Assembly (NCBI GenBank): GCA_036388475.1
Contig: DASVRT010000095.1
Location: 62,001-126,000 of the forward strand
From: JALZHR01 sp036388475
GTDB lineage: Bacteria; Acidobacteriota; Blastocatellia; Pyrinomonadales; Pyrinomonadaceae
Length of the DNA stretch: 64,000 bases
Direction: 5' to 3'
In this document: positions 25,664 to 34,994 of the stretch, piece after piece
How the letters are laid out: each line of letters begins with the position of its first letter
How positions within the stretch are numbered: the first letter of the stretch is position 1
Made by a program: the position numbers and the translations under genes
Notes under the pieces: generated by a model
What the model saw: only the letters and a program-made list of their open reading frames with translations
What the model was told of the DNA's origin: nothing
Databases searched by the model: none

Positions 25664-26644
25664 ATGAAAAGAAATATTTTGTGGATTTTTGCGATAACGC
25701 TTTGCCTTGCTCAAATCGCTTTTGCGCAGGAAAAGATTTCGCAGCAGACGGTTTCGCAGGTCACGCCGCGCGGTTACTTAGTCGGACCGGGCGACGTTAT
25801 CGAAGGAAAAGTTCTGGGCGAAAAAGATTTCGATTTTACCGCCACGATTGACGAAGACGGCAATTTTGAAGTTCCGTTTTTCGAAAAACCCGTTCCGGCA
25901 GTCTGCCGCACCGAAAAAGAACTGCGTACCGAAGTCACCAAGCTCGTTTCAAAATACGTGCGCAACCCGCAGGTCAGCGTGCAGGTCAGGGAACGCAAAA
26001 GTCGCCCGCCCGCAACGATTTACGGCGAAGTTCGCCAGCAGCAGCAGGTTATCCTGACCCGTCGCGCGCGTTTGCTGGAGCTTCTTTCTTTTGCCGGCGG
26101 CGTGACGGAAAAAGCCGGCGGTATGATTCAGATTTTCCGCACCCAGCCTTTATTGTGCGCCGACCCGAATGAAATAAACGATTGGAAAACGGAAGCCGGC
26201 AATGGTTTGGACGTGCCTTCGCGGATATACAGCCTCAGAAGCGTCCGGCAAGGTAAGGACGAGTCGAATCCGCTCATCTATCCGGGCGATATTATCGTCG
26301 TGCAGAAAGCCGCGCCGGTTTATATGGTCGGCGAAGTTCTGCGACCGGGCGAAATGACGATTCCCGAAGGCGGTCTGCCTTTAATGCAGGCGATTGCGAT
26401 GGCGAACGGAATATCGCGCGACGCGAAAAGCAAAAATATTAAAATTTATCGTCGCAAGGAAGGCTCGATCCAGCCGGAAATTATTATGGTCAATTATGAC
26501 CAAATCAAAAAGGGTCAGCAAAAGGACGTGATTCTCGAACCTTTCGATATTGTCGAAGTCGATAAGTCCAAGAAAAAGTTTACCGATTATCTGATTGATT
26601 TTGCGATAGGAATTCCTAATCGGCTGCCGGTCATACCTCTCTAA
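25664..26644 (+). CDS. Polysaccharide export protein with SLBB domains (Wza-like)
   Basis: A 326-residue periplasmic or outer-membrane protein. The signal peptide ends FAQEK and has no lipobox cysteine, unlike Wza. The Poly_export domain reads YLVGPGDVIEGKVLGEKDF to RNPQVSVQVRERKS. Two SLBB domains follow (ATIYGEVRQQQQVILTRRAR, and APVYMVGEVLRPGEMTIPEG). A C-terminal segment, DYLIDFAIGIPNRLPVIPL, could act as an anchor. It forms part of the route carrying capsular or exopolysaccharide through the outer membrane. No Wzc or Wzb partner is adjacent. A shared terminator follows. Confidence 0.9.
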   Translation: MKRNILWIFAITLCLAQIAFAQEKISQQTVSQVTPRGYLVGPGDVIEGKVLGEKDFDFTATIDEDGNFEVPFFEKPVPAVCRTEKELRTEVTKLVSKYVRNPQVSVQVRERKSRPPATIYGEVRQQQQVILTRRARLLELLSFAGGVTEKAGGMIQIFRTQPLLCADPNEINDWKTEAGNGLDVPSRIYSLRSVRQGKDESNPLIYPGDIIVVQKAAPVYMVGEVLRPGEMTIPEGGLPLMQAIAMANGISRDAKSKNIKIYRRKEGSIQPEIIMVNYDQIKKGQQKDVILEPFDIVEVDKSKKKFTDYLIDFAIGIPNRLPVIPL

Positions 26645-26667
26645 AGGAAATTCGAAAACACATCTTC

Positions 26668-26706
26668 AAGCCTGTGAGCATCTTTAGCTCACGGGCTTTT
26701 CTTTTT
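26668..26706. terminator. Shared bidirectional terminator
   Basis: AAGCCTGTGAGC pairs with GCTCACGGGCTT and is followed by a T tract for the plus-strand export gene. The minus-strand acyl-CoA synthetase stop (26684-26686) lies in its loop, so the hairpin is partly coding. Confidence 0.8.
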
Positions 26707-28561
26707 CGGCTTGCGTGTAGATTTTTTCGATAACGTCGCGATATTTTTCGTTTACGACGCGGCGTTTGACTTTCAAAGTCGGCGTCAGCTCGCCGCCTTC
26801 GACCGACAATTCATTTTCCAGCAAAGCGATTTTTTTTACCTTTTCAAACTGCGATAAATCTTTGGTCAGTTCGGCAATCTGTCTTTCCAAAAGATTGATG
26901 ATGCGCGGATGACGACACATTTCGGCGCGCGAGCTTATCGCGATGCCTTTCAGCTTCACGTAATGCGCGAGCGATTCGAAATTCGGCACGATTAACGCCG
27001 CCGGAAATTTGCGCTCGTTTCCAACCAAAACGACCTGATTGACGAACCGCGACACTTTTATCATCTGCTCGATTGGCGCGGGCGCGATGTATTTTCCGCC
27101 GGAAGTTTTGAAAAGCTCTTTTTTGCGGTCGGTGATTATCAAAAAACCTTCGCGGTCGATTCTTCCGATGTCGCCGGTTTTAAACCAGCCGTCTTCGGTA
27201 AACGCATCGCGCGTCGCCTGCGGTTTGTTGTAATAGCCGAGCATCACGCCCGGACCGGAAGCTTCGATTTCGCCGTCTTCGGCAATGCGCACCTCGTAGT
27301 TGCGCAGCGGCTTGCCGACCGTTCCGACGCGGCTGAACATCGGGTTGTTGGTCGAGATGACGGGCGAAGTTTCGGTCAAGCCGTAGCCCTGCATAATCGA
27401 AACGCCCGCGCCGTTGAAAATATAGTAAATATCGTCGGACAAAGCGGCGCCGCCCGTAATGCAAGAACGCAGATTCCCGCCGAAAAACTCGCGGAATTTC
27501 CTGAAAACCAGCTTGTCGGCAATCGCGTGTTTGACGGCTAAAAGACGCGGAATCGCCTGTTTATGCTCGACGCGATGCGCGTATTCTTTTCCGGTTTCAA
27601 TCGCCCAATCGAAAATCTTTTCTTTCAGACGGCTTTCGCTCGCCGACTTTTCTTTCGCTCTGGCGTAAACTTTTTCAAAAATGCGCGGCACGCCGACGAA
27701 AATCGACGGCTGGACTTCGCGTAAGTTTTCCGGCACTTTTTCGATTGATTCGGCGTAATGCACCGCCATTCCGTTGAAAATGTAGAGATACATTCCCGAC
27801 CGCTCGAAAATGTGCGACAGCGGCAAAACGGAAAGCGGCTTGTCTTTGTCCGAAAAAGTAAAGTTTTCGCCCGCGTCGATGACGTTCGAGATAATATTCG
27901 CGTGCGTCAGCATCACGCCTTTCGGCTCGCCCGTCGTGCCCGAAGTGTAAATCAGCGTGGCGACGTCTTCGGGCTTAATTTGCGCGGTTAATTCCTTTAA
28001 TAATTCGGGCTGTTCGGCTTTGAGCGCCGCGCCGCGATTTTCCAGCGCCGCCAGCGACATCGCATTTTCGGCTTCGACGCCGTCCGGATTAAAGAAAATT
28101 AATTTTTCGACGGAACGGCATTCGGAAAAAATTCCGCCGATGCGCTCGTAAGTTTCCCTATCCTGCAAAAAGAAAACTTTCGCGCCCGAATCCTTGACGA
28201 TGTAACAAACCTGATTCGCCGCCAGCGTCGTGTAAACCGGAACGTCAATCACGCCGGAAAATTGACAGCCCGCGTCCGTCAGAGTCCATTCGGGCGAGTT
28301 TGCCGAGAGAAGCGCCGCGCGGTCGCCGCGCCGGACGCCGAGCGAATAAAGTCCGAGCGCGATGTTTTCAATACGCGAAATCATCTCTTGCGAAGAAATC
28401 GCTTTCCATTCGCCGCCGCTTTTATAATTCAGAGCGTCTTTGAGCGAACGTTTCTCGCGCGCCTGCAAAAATAATTCCGGCAGGTTAAGCGGCTCGTCCG
28501 TGAAAAGCGGAATGCGCTGAACCTTACGCCTGATGTCCTGTATTTCACTAATCATCGTCAT
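26684..28561 (-). CDS. Long-chain acyl-CoA synthetase (AMP-forming)
   Basis: A 625-residue adenylate-forming enzyme that activates fatty acids to acyl-CoA. TLIYTSGTTGEPKGVMLTHAN is the ATP/AMP-binding signature (P-loop). MQGYGLTETSPVIS and GWFKTGDIGRIDREGFLIIT are the A5 and A7/A8 motifs, and KTSGGKYIAPAPIEQ the C-terminal lysine region. Length and an N-terminal EKRSLKDALNY segment fit the FadD15-like bacterial group. Its ATG overlaps the stop of the TetR gene by four bases (ATGA), so the two form an operon and the regulator probably senses acyl-CoA. Confidence 0.93.
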   Translation of the reverse strand: MTMISEIQDIRRKVQRIPLFTDEPLNLPELFLQAREKRSLKDALNYKSGGEWKAISSQEMISRIENIALGLYSLGVRRGDRAALLSANSPEWTLTDAGCQFSGVIDVPVYTTLAANQVCYIVKDSGAKVFFLQDRETYERIGGIFSECRSVEKLIFFNPDGVEAENAMSLAALENRGAALKAEQPELLKELTAQIKPEDVATLIYTSGTTGEPKGVMLTHANIISNVIDAGENFTFSDKDKPLSVLPLSHIFERSGMYLYIFNGMAVHYAESIEKVPENLREVQPSIFVGVPRIFEKVYARAKEKSASESRLKEKIFDWAIETGKEYAHRVEHKQAIPRLLAVKHAIADKLVFRKFREFFGGNLRSCITGGAALSDDIYYIFNGAGVSIMQGYGLTETSPVISTNNPMFSRVGTVGKPLRNYEVRIAEDGEIEASGPGVMLGYYNKPQATRDAFTEDGWFKTGDIGRIDREGFLIITDRKKELFKTSGGKYIAPAPIEQMIKVSRFVNQVVLVGNERKFPAALIVPNFESLAHYVKLKGIAISSRAEMCRHPRIINLLERQIAELTKDLSQFEKVKKIALLENELSVEGGELTPTLKVKRRVVNEKYRDVIEKIYTQAEKEKPVS

Positions 28562-29196
28562 TTACTACTTCTGCTGCTTACCATTCCGCCGAAAAATATT
28601 TCCAGAACCGTGTCCGCCATCGGCGCGAGCGGATAGGATTTTTTCGAGAGAATCCAGTTCGTCACCATCTCGTCGAGCGCGCCGTAAAGAATCTTCGCGC
28701 AGACGGTCGGGTTTAAATCGGCGCGAAAAACGCCTTGTTTCTGTCCTTCGACAATCGTCTGCCGGATGATGTCGAGATATTCGGCAAAACCGGCGGCGGA
28801 AAATTCTTCCATAAACTTGGTCGAGCCGCGCAGCTCGACCTGGAAAACAATCGCCAAATCACGGTCGGCGCTCAAACGCTCCAAATGCAGCCCGGCAATG
28901 CGGCGAAGTTTCTCGTCGGCTTTTTCGATTTCGGCGATTTCCCTTTTGCCCTCACTGATAAATTCCTCCATCGCGCGGTCAAAGACCGAATGCAGAATCT
29001 CGTCCTTGCTTTTGAAATAAAGATAAACCGTGCCGTCAGCGATATTGGCTTCGCGGGCAATGTCGGAAACCTTCGAATTGAAATAACCGTTGCGGGCGAA
29101 AACTTTTATCGCCGCGCGCAAGATAGCTTCGCGCTTGTCGGTGACGGCGGCTTTTGCCGTCGAAGAACCGTTTGTTCGGGTGGCGGAACGTGACAT
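28558..29196 (-). CDS. TetR-family regulator, probably of fatty-acid genes
   Basis: A 212-residue repressor. The N-terminal helix-turn-helix reads ILRAAIKVFARNGYFNSKVS and ANIADGTVYLYFKSKDEIL. The C-terminal ligand domain resembles FadR-type TetR proteins (IVFQVELRGSTKFMEEF, then TVCAKILYGALDEMVTNWIL). It is co-transcribed with the acyl-CoA synthetase (ATGA overlap), which suggests release from DNA by a long-chain acyl-CoA. The upstream gap is largely 7-bp repeat sequence, and no clear operator palindrome was picked out. Confidence 0.88.
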   Translation of the reverse strand: MSRSATRTNGSSTAKAAVTDKREAILRAAIKVFARNGYFNSKVSDIAREANIADGTVYLYFKSKDEILHSVFDRAMEEFISEGKREIAEIEKADEKLRRIAGLHLERLSADRDLAIVFQVELRGSTKFMEEFSAAGFAEYLDIIRQTIVEGQKQGVFRADLNPTVCAKILYGALDEMVTNWILSKKSYPLAPMADTVLEIFFGGMVSSRSSK

Positions 29197-29203
29197 AGAT
29201 TTT

Positions 29204-29318
29204 ATTTGCGATTTGCGACTTTAGATTTTCGATTGGATAAGGAAATTTTATCTTTTCTAAATTTATCTGGCTTGAAGCCGAATTCCGCTTCCAATCTAAA
29301 ATCTAAAATCAGATAGAT
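29204..29318. repeat. Heptad-period repeat arms upstream of the TetR gene
   Basis: Left arm ATTTGCG, ATTTGCG, ACTTTAG, ATTTTCG, ATTGGAT (29204-29238). Right arm CCAATCT, AAAATCT, AAAATCA (29291-29311), the complement. The two arms are about 50 bp apart. Confidence 0.8.
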
Positions 29319-29473
29319 GAATGAATCATCATTCAGTTTTGCTAAAGGTATAACAAAACCGGAAAACAAATCAACAAAAAACTGCAAAGTTAATGTATTT
29401 TTTTGTCAGGAAAAGAAAAAGGATTGCTCGACAGCCAATCCCAAAGCTAAAAACCGAAATCTGAAATTGAATG

Positions 29474-29559
29474 TGGCGGAGAGAACAGGACTCGAACCTG
29501 CAAGCCCTTACGGGCGGTAGTTTTCAAGACTACTGCATTACCAATTATGCTATCTCTCC
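29474..29559 (-). tRNA. tRNA-Ser (anticodon UGA)
   Basis: Read on the minus strand: acceptor stem GGAGAGA/TCTCTCC, D-stem GCAT/ATGC, anticodon stem GTAGT/ACTAC around loop CTTGAAA (anticodon TGA), a long variable arm with CCCG/GGGC, T arm with GGTTCGAGTCC, and an encoded CCA at 29474-29476. The long variable arm and UGA anticodon identify serine. It is 86 nt with CCA. Confidence 0.95.
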
Positions 29560-29619
29560 GCAAATTAAGGCGGAATTGAAAATATACCGCAAACCGGCGA
29601 CGGAAACAAATTTAACCGG

Positions 29620-30153
29620 CTACTTTGATTTCGCGTCTTTTGCCTGAAATTGTCGCTTTAATTCTTCGCTGACCGCCGTGACGCCTTTGAGTCCGTTTGT
29701 ATCGACCACGATTTTTCCGGCGCGGTCGATGACGATATGCACCGGAAAAGGCATATTAATTTCGCCTTTTCGGTTTGGCGTGCCGAAGCTGAGAATCTGC
29801 ATCATCGCCGAGGGAACGACATTGTATTTAAACGGATTTTTCCTTAAAAAACTTTCCAGCCCGGGTTTGTCGTTGGTCGCCATTCCGATAAAAACAACGT
29901 CCCGATTGTGTTTATATTCATCAACAATCCGGTTTAAAAGCCTGATTTCCTCGACGCAAAACGGGCAGTTGACGAACCATAGATTTAAGACGACGACTTT
30001 TCCTTTTAAGTCTGCCGAATTAAATCTTTTTCCTTCCATCGACGTGACACTAAAGGCGGGCGCAGAACGTTTTTCAGCAGTTCCGGCTAGCTGTCCGAAA
30101 ACCGCAAAACAGAGACACAAAATCAGAAGCGCGACCGAAACTAAATATTTCAT
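29620..30153 (-). CDS. Exported thioredoxin-like protein (TlpA/ResA type)
   Basis: A 177-residue protein with a signal peptide. The redox site is VLNLWFVNCPFCVEEIRLLN, a CPFC pair after the usual tryptophan position. The preceding KRFNSADLKGKVVVLNLW and later IVIDRAGKIVVDTNG are typical of the AhpC/TSA-TlpA group. Probably acts in the periplasm to reduce or transfer disulfides. A close relative lies just upstream on the same strand (30283), with a 7-bp repeat hairpin between them, so they may be separate transcripts or a duplicated pair. Substrate unknown. Confidence 0.88.
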   Translation of the reverse strand: MKYLVSVALLILCLCFAVFGQLAGTAEKRSAPAFSVTSMEGKRFNSADLKGKVVVLNLWFVNCPFCVEEIRLLNRIVDEYKHNRDVVFIGMATNDKPGLESFLRKNPFKYNVVPSAMMQILSFGTPNRKGEINMPFPVHIVIDRAGKIVVDTNGLKGVTAVSEELKRQFQAKDAKSK

Positions 30154-30195
30154 TGCGTCTTTTTAATACCAAAAGCGTTTAAAGTCAAGATTTAA

Positions 30196-30279
30196 TAAGT
30201 GAAAAACGGTAAGCGGTAAGTTCGTTATTCTATAACTGAAACTTACTGCTTACCGTTTACCGTTTTCCACTTACTTTGA
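30196..30279. repeat. Heptad-period repeat array, inverted arms
   Basis: Twelve 7-mers in register. The left arm has AAAACGG, TAAGCGG, TAAGTTC; the right arm has ACTGCTT, ACCGTTT, ACCGTTT, TCCACTT. It lies between the two thioredoxin-like genes. Confidence 0.85.
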
Positions 30280-30282
30280 TTT

Positions 30283-30786
30283 TTAGTTTGAATTCAAAAG
30301 GCGGCTTATCTGCGCGTCGATGCTTTCGGTTTTGTCCCAACCGCTTTTTTTCAATTCGATTTCGCCCTTTTGATTTATCAGATAATGCGCCGGATAACCC
30401 ATATTGATATTGCCGTCGTTATCCTTGTCGGCGTATTTCAGGAGAACGCCGAAACTGTTCGGCGTCTGGCGGAAATTAAATGGATTTTTCTTTAGAAATG
30501 CGTTTATCTTGACATCGTTCTCATTGGTCAATCCGATGAAAACAACATCTTTGCCGCTGTATTTCCCGGCTAGACGATTAAGCTTCGGGATTTCCGAATG
30601 GCAAATCGGGCATCTGGTTGACCAGAAGCTGAGCAGCACGACTTTGCCTTTAAAATCGGCAAGACTAAAGCTTTGCCCGTTTAAATCCGTCGCCGAAAAA
30701 TCTTCCGCGATTTGCTTGTTATTGTATTGTCCGAAAACAGCGAGACTGAGCAGAAGACAGAAAACCGCACTGAAAATAAAACGCAT
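30283..30786 (-). CDS. Exported thioredoxin-like protein (TlpA/ResA type), second copy
   Basis: A 167-residue protein with a signal peptide ending VFGQ and the redox site LLSFWSTRCPICHSEIPKLN (CPIC). FSLADFKGKVVLLSFWS and YPAHYLINQKGEIELKKSGW match the TlpA-like group. It resembles the product of 29620 in order and length but differs in most positions, suggesting an old duplication. Periplasmic thiol-disulfide exchange is the likely role. Divergent from recF. Confidence 0.88.
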   Translation of the reverse strand: MRFIFSAVFCLLLSLAVFGQYNNKQIAEDFSATDLNGQSFSLADFKGKVVLLSFWSTRCPICHSEIPKLNRLAGKYSGKDVVFIGLTNENDVKINAFLKKNPFNFRQTPNSFGVLLKYADKDNDGNINMGYPAHYLINQKGEIELKKSGWDKTESIDAQISRLLNSN

Positions 30787-30927
30787 TAAATTTTTCCTTT
30801 GGAACTGGGATTTGACCCGCTTGCTGGTAACGATGCCGGCGCGTTTCAGCGCCTATCTAGAATAAACTCGTAATATGATGCAGCTTTTCAGAAAAATATG
30901 CCAGGTTTTTTATGATAAAATGAAGTT

Positions 30928-32055
30928 ATGCTGCTCGAATCGCTAGAAGTTCAGAATTTCCGCAATTTACAGGGGAAATTTTTTTGTCGGGAAGGCTTAA
31001 ACGTAATCTTCGGCGAGAACGGGCAAGGGAAAACCAACTGGCTCGAAGCGATTTACACGCTGGCGACGACGAAATCCTTTAAAACCGCGAAACTGCACGA
31101 AGCGATTCAATTCGGCGAAGAACTCGCCATCGTGCGCGGCACGGTTCGGCAATCGGCGGAAATTCACCGCGCGATGCAGGTCGCGCTTCAGGGAAACACC
31201 AAGACGCTTTCGGTCAACGGAAAAAAGGAAACGATTCATCGCTATCTCGGACAGCTTCACACGGTCATTTTCAACGCCGACGAGCTGGAAATCGTGCGCG
31301 GGCTTCCCGACTCGCGACGCCGCTTTCTGGACGCGGGCATCACGGCGATTTACCCGCCGTTCGTGCAGACCTTAGCGGATTACAACCGCGTGCTTCGACA
31401 GAAAAATTCGCTTCTGCAATCGGCGCAGGAAAATGAATTCAGCCTGGATAAAACGGCGGAGATGCTCGAACCCTGGAACGAGCAATTAATCGCTCTGGCA
31501 ACGCGGATTCACAAAGCGCGGATTCGTTATGTCGAAAGACTGAACGAAGTTCTGGAAAAGCGTCTGTTCGGCAAGGAAGAGCTTTCGATTCGTTATGCCT
31601 CGTCGCTCGAAGGCAAAGGCGATTTGAGCGATTACGCCGCGCTTTTAGCCGAGCGTTTAAAGCTTCGCGTGCAGGCGGAAGTCGTCGCCGGACACGCGCT
31701 TATCGGGACGCACCGCGACGATTTGGATATTTTGTTTGACGGTCACGATTTGCGAAAGTTCGGCTCGTCGGGACAGCAGCGAAGCGCGCTGCTTATTTTG
31801 CAGCTCGCCAATCTTTCGGTGTATTACTCGCAGCATCAGGAATATCCTTTGTTTTTGCTGGACGACATCGACGCCGAACTCGATTACAAGCGCATCGGTC
31901 AGCTGCTCGAATATCTGAGCGATAAAACCCAAACTTTCGTCACCACGTCGAAAGAAAGCTTCGTCGAAAAATTCGGCGCGGCGGCGAAAATTTTTAAGGT
32001 CGCGGACGGCGGAATTCTGGACGAAGAACAGGAATTTTTGGGCAGTTTCTCATAA
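30928..32055 (+). CDS. recF: DNA replication and repair protein RecF
   Basis: A 375-residue SMC-like ATPase that loads RecA at single-strand gaps with RecO and RecR. The Walker A motif is VIFGENGQGKTNWLEAIYTL, the ABC signature is KFGSSGQQRSALLILQLA, and Walker B is YPLFLLDDIDAELD. It begins LLESLEVQNFRNL, as usual. It lies 365 bp before gyrB in the same direction, an order often seen near the origin after dnaA-dnaN, but those genes are not in the window. Confidence 0.94.
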   Translation: MLLESLEVQNFRNLQGKFFCREGLNVIFGENGQGKTNWLEAIYTLATTKSFKTAKLHEAIQFGEELAIVRGTVRQSAEIHRAMQVALQGNTKTLSVNGKKETIHRYLGQLHTVIFNADELEIVRGLPDSRRRFLDAGITAIYPPFVQTLADYNRVLRQKNSLLQSAQENEFSLDKTAEMLEPWNEQLIALATRIHKARIRYVERLNEVLEKRLFGKEELSIRYASSLEGKGDLSDYAALLAERLKLRVQAEVVAGHALIGTHRDDLDILFDGHDLRKFGSSGQQRSALLILQLANLSVYYSQHQEYPLFLLDDIDAELDYKRIGQLLEYLSDKTQTFVTTSKESFVEKFGAAAKIFKVADGGILDEEQEFLGSFS

Positions 32056-32420
32056 TCGTAAAACCTCATTTTAAATTATCCTCAAAACTAATTATAAAGT
32101 CGTAAAAATCGGTGCTTTGCGGCTATTATTTTCTGCAAAAAAATGGTAGAATATAATTGCTTTTCAAGGTGCTGAATACTGAATTAATGCTTGAGGAATA
32201 CGCAATTAAATTTTCCGTTCATAATGAACTCACAATAAATGTAGCGGGGCTTAAAAGATTGAAAAACAGCATCGGCAAAGAAAATCTGTAAATCATAATC
32301 TATCGGCAAAAAACAATTGCTAGGAATCACTCTCGCCGTTGATTCACGGAAGCGTTAATTTTTTTTAGAAAACATTAAAATCGGCGAAATTATTACAATA
32401 GAATAGTAGAGGTTAATAAA
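32056..32420. other. AT-rich recF-gyrB gap with a -10-like TATAAT
   Basis: A 365-bp gap with no ORF of note. TATAAT at 32152-32157 is preceded by GAA; no good -35 lies at the right distance. It may be the gyrB promoter. No repeats or hairpins stand out. Confidence 0.4.
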
Positions 32421-34841
32421 TTGGCTAAAGCAAAAACAGAATACGGAGCAGATTCGATTACCGTTCTGGAGGGACGCGACGCGGTGCGCAAGCGTCCGGC
32501 GATGTATATCGGCTCGACCGGCGAAATCGGTCTGCATCATCTTGTTTACGAGGTCGTGGACAACTCGGTTGACGAAGCGCTCGCCGGTTATTGCGACACG
32601 ATTGAAGTGGCGATTCACATTGATGATTCGATTACCGTGATAGATAACGGGCGCGGGATTCCGACCGACATTCACAAACAGGAAGGGCGCTCGGCGGCGG
32701 AAGTCGTGATGACGATTCTGCACGCGGGCGGAAAATTCGACTCGAATTCGTATAAAGTTTCGGGCGGATTGCACGGCGTCGGCGTAAGTTGCGTCAATTT
32801 TTTGAGCGAGTGGTTAAAGCTGGAAATCTGGCGCGACGGGAAAACTTTTGAGCAGGAATACGCGCGCGGCATTCCGGTCGCGCCGCTCAAACAAACCGGC
32901 AAAACCGAAAAACGCGGCACGAAAATCACATTCAAGCCCGACGGCGAAATTTTTGAAACTCTGATTTACAGCTTTGAAAAACTTTCCGAGCGGCTGCGCG
33001 AAAAAGCGTTTTTGAACAAAGGAATTCGCATTTTTATCAAAGACGAGCGCGAAGAAACGGAAAAATCTCACGAGTTTTATTACAAAGGCGGAATCGCCGA
33101 ATTCGTCCGTCATTTGAACAAAAACAAAAGCGTGCTGCACGAAGAACCGCTTTATTTTGAGCAGATTGCCGATGATTTATCGGTCGAAGTCTCGATGCAG
33201 TATAACGACAGCTACGACGAAAAGATTTTCTCGTTTGCCAATAACATCAACACGGTTGACGGCGGAACGCATCTGTCGGGCTTTCGCGGCGCGATTACCA
33301 GAACGATTAATAATTACGCGGAAAGCTCCGGCTTGCTGAAAAATTCTAAAACCATCCTGACCGGCGACGACGTGCGCGAAGGTTTGGTCGCCGTGATTTC
33401 GGTGAAGATTCCGCAGCCGCAATTTGAAGGTCAGACGAAGGGAAAATTAAATTCGCCGGTCAAAGGTCCGGTCGAATCGTTTCTGAACGAAAAGCTCGGC
33501 GAGTTTTTCGAGCAGAATCCGAACGTGGCGAAGAAAATCGTCGGCAAAGCGGTTGACGCGGCGCGGGCGCGCGACGCGGCGCGAAAGGCGCGTGAAATCG
33601 TTCGCAAGAGCGCATTGGGCGGTTCGACGCTTCCGGGAAAGCTCGCCGACTGTCAGGAAAAAGACCCGTCGCTTTCGGAAATTTATCTGGTCGAAGGCGA
33701 TTCGGCGGGCGGTTCGGCGAAACAAGGTCGTGATAGAAAGAATCAAGCCGTTTTGCCGCTCAAAGGAAAGATTCTGAACGTCGAGAAAGCGCGGTTCGAC
33801 AAAATGCTCGGACACGGCGAAATCAAGGCTCTGATTACGGCGCTCGGCACGGGAATCGGCAAAGACGATTTCGACGTTTCCAAGCTTCGTTATCACAAAA
33901 TCTGTTTGATGACGGACGCCGACGTGGACGGCTCGCACATCAGAACTTTGCTTTTGACGTTTTTCTATCGCCAGATGCCGCAGCTTGTCGAGAACGGTCA
34001 CATTTATATCGCGCAGCCGCCGCTTTATAAAGTCAAAAAAGGCAAAAAGGAAGAATACATTAAAGACGAAAAGCAGATGCTTCGTTATATGATGCGGCAG
34101 GCGACCAGCGAAATGCAGGTGAAATCGCCCTCGAACGGCAAAACTTACGAAGGCGCGCGCCTGTCGAAATTGCTGGAACAAGTGACCGAATTTGAACGCT
34201 ATTTTGAACGTTTCGCCAAACGTCTGGGTAACGATTCAAGACTCTTAAGAGTGTTGCTTGAAGCATTTAGCGGCAAAGACGGCGTTTTGACCGCCGGTAA
34301 AGGCAAGCTGCGTAAAGTTTTTGAAAGCGAAGAATTAATGCTGAAAATCGAAGCTAAGCTTGCCGAAGCCGGTTACCGGACCGAGCTGCTGAACGACGAA
34401 GAACACGGACTGGCGGAAATCGAAATCACGCCGGTGGTCGGCAATTCCATTATTTTTGACTGGAATCTGGCGAGCCTCGCCGAATTTACGAAAGCGGCTG
34501 AGCTGCGCGGATTTTTTGAAGCCGAGTTTCAATCGCCTTTCGTCGTCGGCGAAAACGGAAATTCCGAGGAAATCGCTTCGCGCGAGGAACTGCTGGAAAA
34601 AGTCGTCGCGATGGCGAAAAAGGATTTGACGATTCAGCGTTACAAAGGTCTGGGCGAGATGAATCCCGAACAGCTCTGGGAAACGACGATGAATCCGGAA
34701 GGGCGCACGCTCTTGCAGGTGCGCATCGAAGACGCCATCGAAACCGACCAAATCTTTACGGTTTTGATGGGCGACCAGGTCGAGCCGCGGCGGCGGTTTA
34801 TCGAGACTAATGCGCTTGATGTTCGTAATCTGGACGTTTAA
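32421..34841 (+). CDS. gyrB: DNA gyrase subunit B
   Basis: The ATPase subunit of type IIA topoisomerase, which introduces negative supercoils with GyrA (not in this window). An 806-residue protein with an E. coli-like length, including the insertion within the TOPRIM region. ATPase motifs are YEVVDNSVDEALAGY, IDNGRGIPTDIHK and GGLHGVGVSCVN. TOPRIM motifs are LVEGDSAGGSAKQGRDR and MTDADVDGSHIRTLLLTFF. The C-terminus ends RRRFIETNALDVRNLDV. The start is TTG at 32421, with AGAGG eight bases upstream. A ParE assignment is less likely because the long insertion and recF context favour GyrB. Confidence 0.95.
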   Translation: MAKAKTEYGADSITVLEGRDAVRKRPAMYIGSTGEIGLHHLVYEVVDNSVDEALAGYCDTIEVAIHIDDSITVIDNGRGIPTDIHKQEGRSAAEVVMTILHAGGKFDSNSYKVSGGLHGVGVSCVNFLSEWLKLEIWRDGKTFEQEYARGIPVAPLKQTGKTEKRGTKITFKPDGEIFETLIYSFEKLSERLREKAFLNKGIRIFIKDEREETEKSHEFYYKGGIAEFVRHLNKNKSVLHEEPLYFEQIADDLSVEVSMQYNDSYDEKIFSFANNINTVDGGTHLSGFRGAITRTINNYAESSGLLKNSKTILTGDDVREGLVAVISVKIPQPQFEGQTKGKLNSPVKGPVESFLNEKLGEFFEQNPNVAKKIVGKAVDAARARDAARKAREIVRKSALGGSTLPGKLADCQEKDPSLSEIYLVEGDSAGGSAKQGRDRKNQAVLPLKGKILNVEKARFDKMLGHGEIKALITALGTGIGKDDFDVSKLRYHKICLMTDADVDGSHIRTLLLTFFYRQMPQLVENGHIYIAQPPLYKVKKGKKEEYIKDEKQMLRYMMRQATSEMQVKSPSNGKTYEGARLSKLLEQVTEFERYFERFAKRLGNDSRLLRVLLEAFSGKDGVLTAGKGKLRKVFESEELMLKIEAKLAEAGYRTELLNDEEHGLAEIEITPVVGNSIIFDWNLASLAEFTKAAELRGFFEAEFQSPFVVGENGNSEEIASREELLEKVVAMAKKDLTIQRYKGLGEMNPEQLWETTMNPEGRTLLQVRIEDAIETDQIFTVLMGDQVEPRRRFIETNALDVRNLDV

Positions 34842-34864
34842 TTTATTTTTCATTACGGAAATGC

Positions 34865-34906
34865 AGAGGATACAGAGAAAACAAATCTGTGTCCTCTGTT
34901 TTTATT
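34865..34906 (+). terminator. Terminator after gyrB
   Basis: AGAGGATACAGA pairs with TCTGTGTCCTCT (one mismatch) and is followed by GTTTTTATTT. Confidence 0.8.
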
Positions 34907-34994
34907 TGTCTTGCGAAAAATTTCTCAAAGTGTAATGATTCTGGTTTACGCGAGGCGATACGTTCGCATCTAAAAACTGAGAGGATTTAAGAAA

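Noticed and set aside
29317..29520. 67-residue ORF ending TGLEPASPYGR
   Set aside because: It is the complement of the tRNA-Ser gene, a common false protein.
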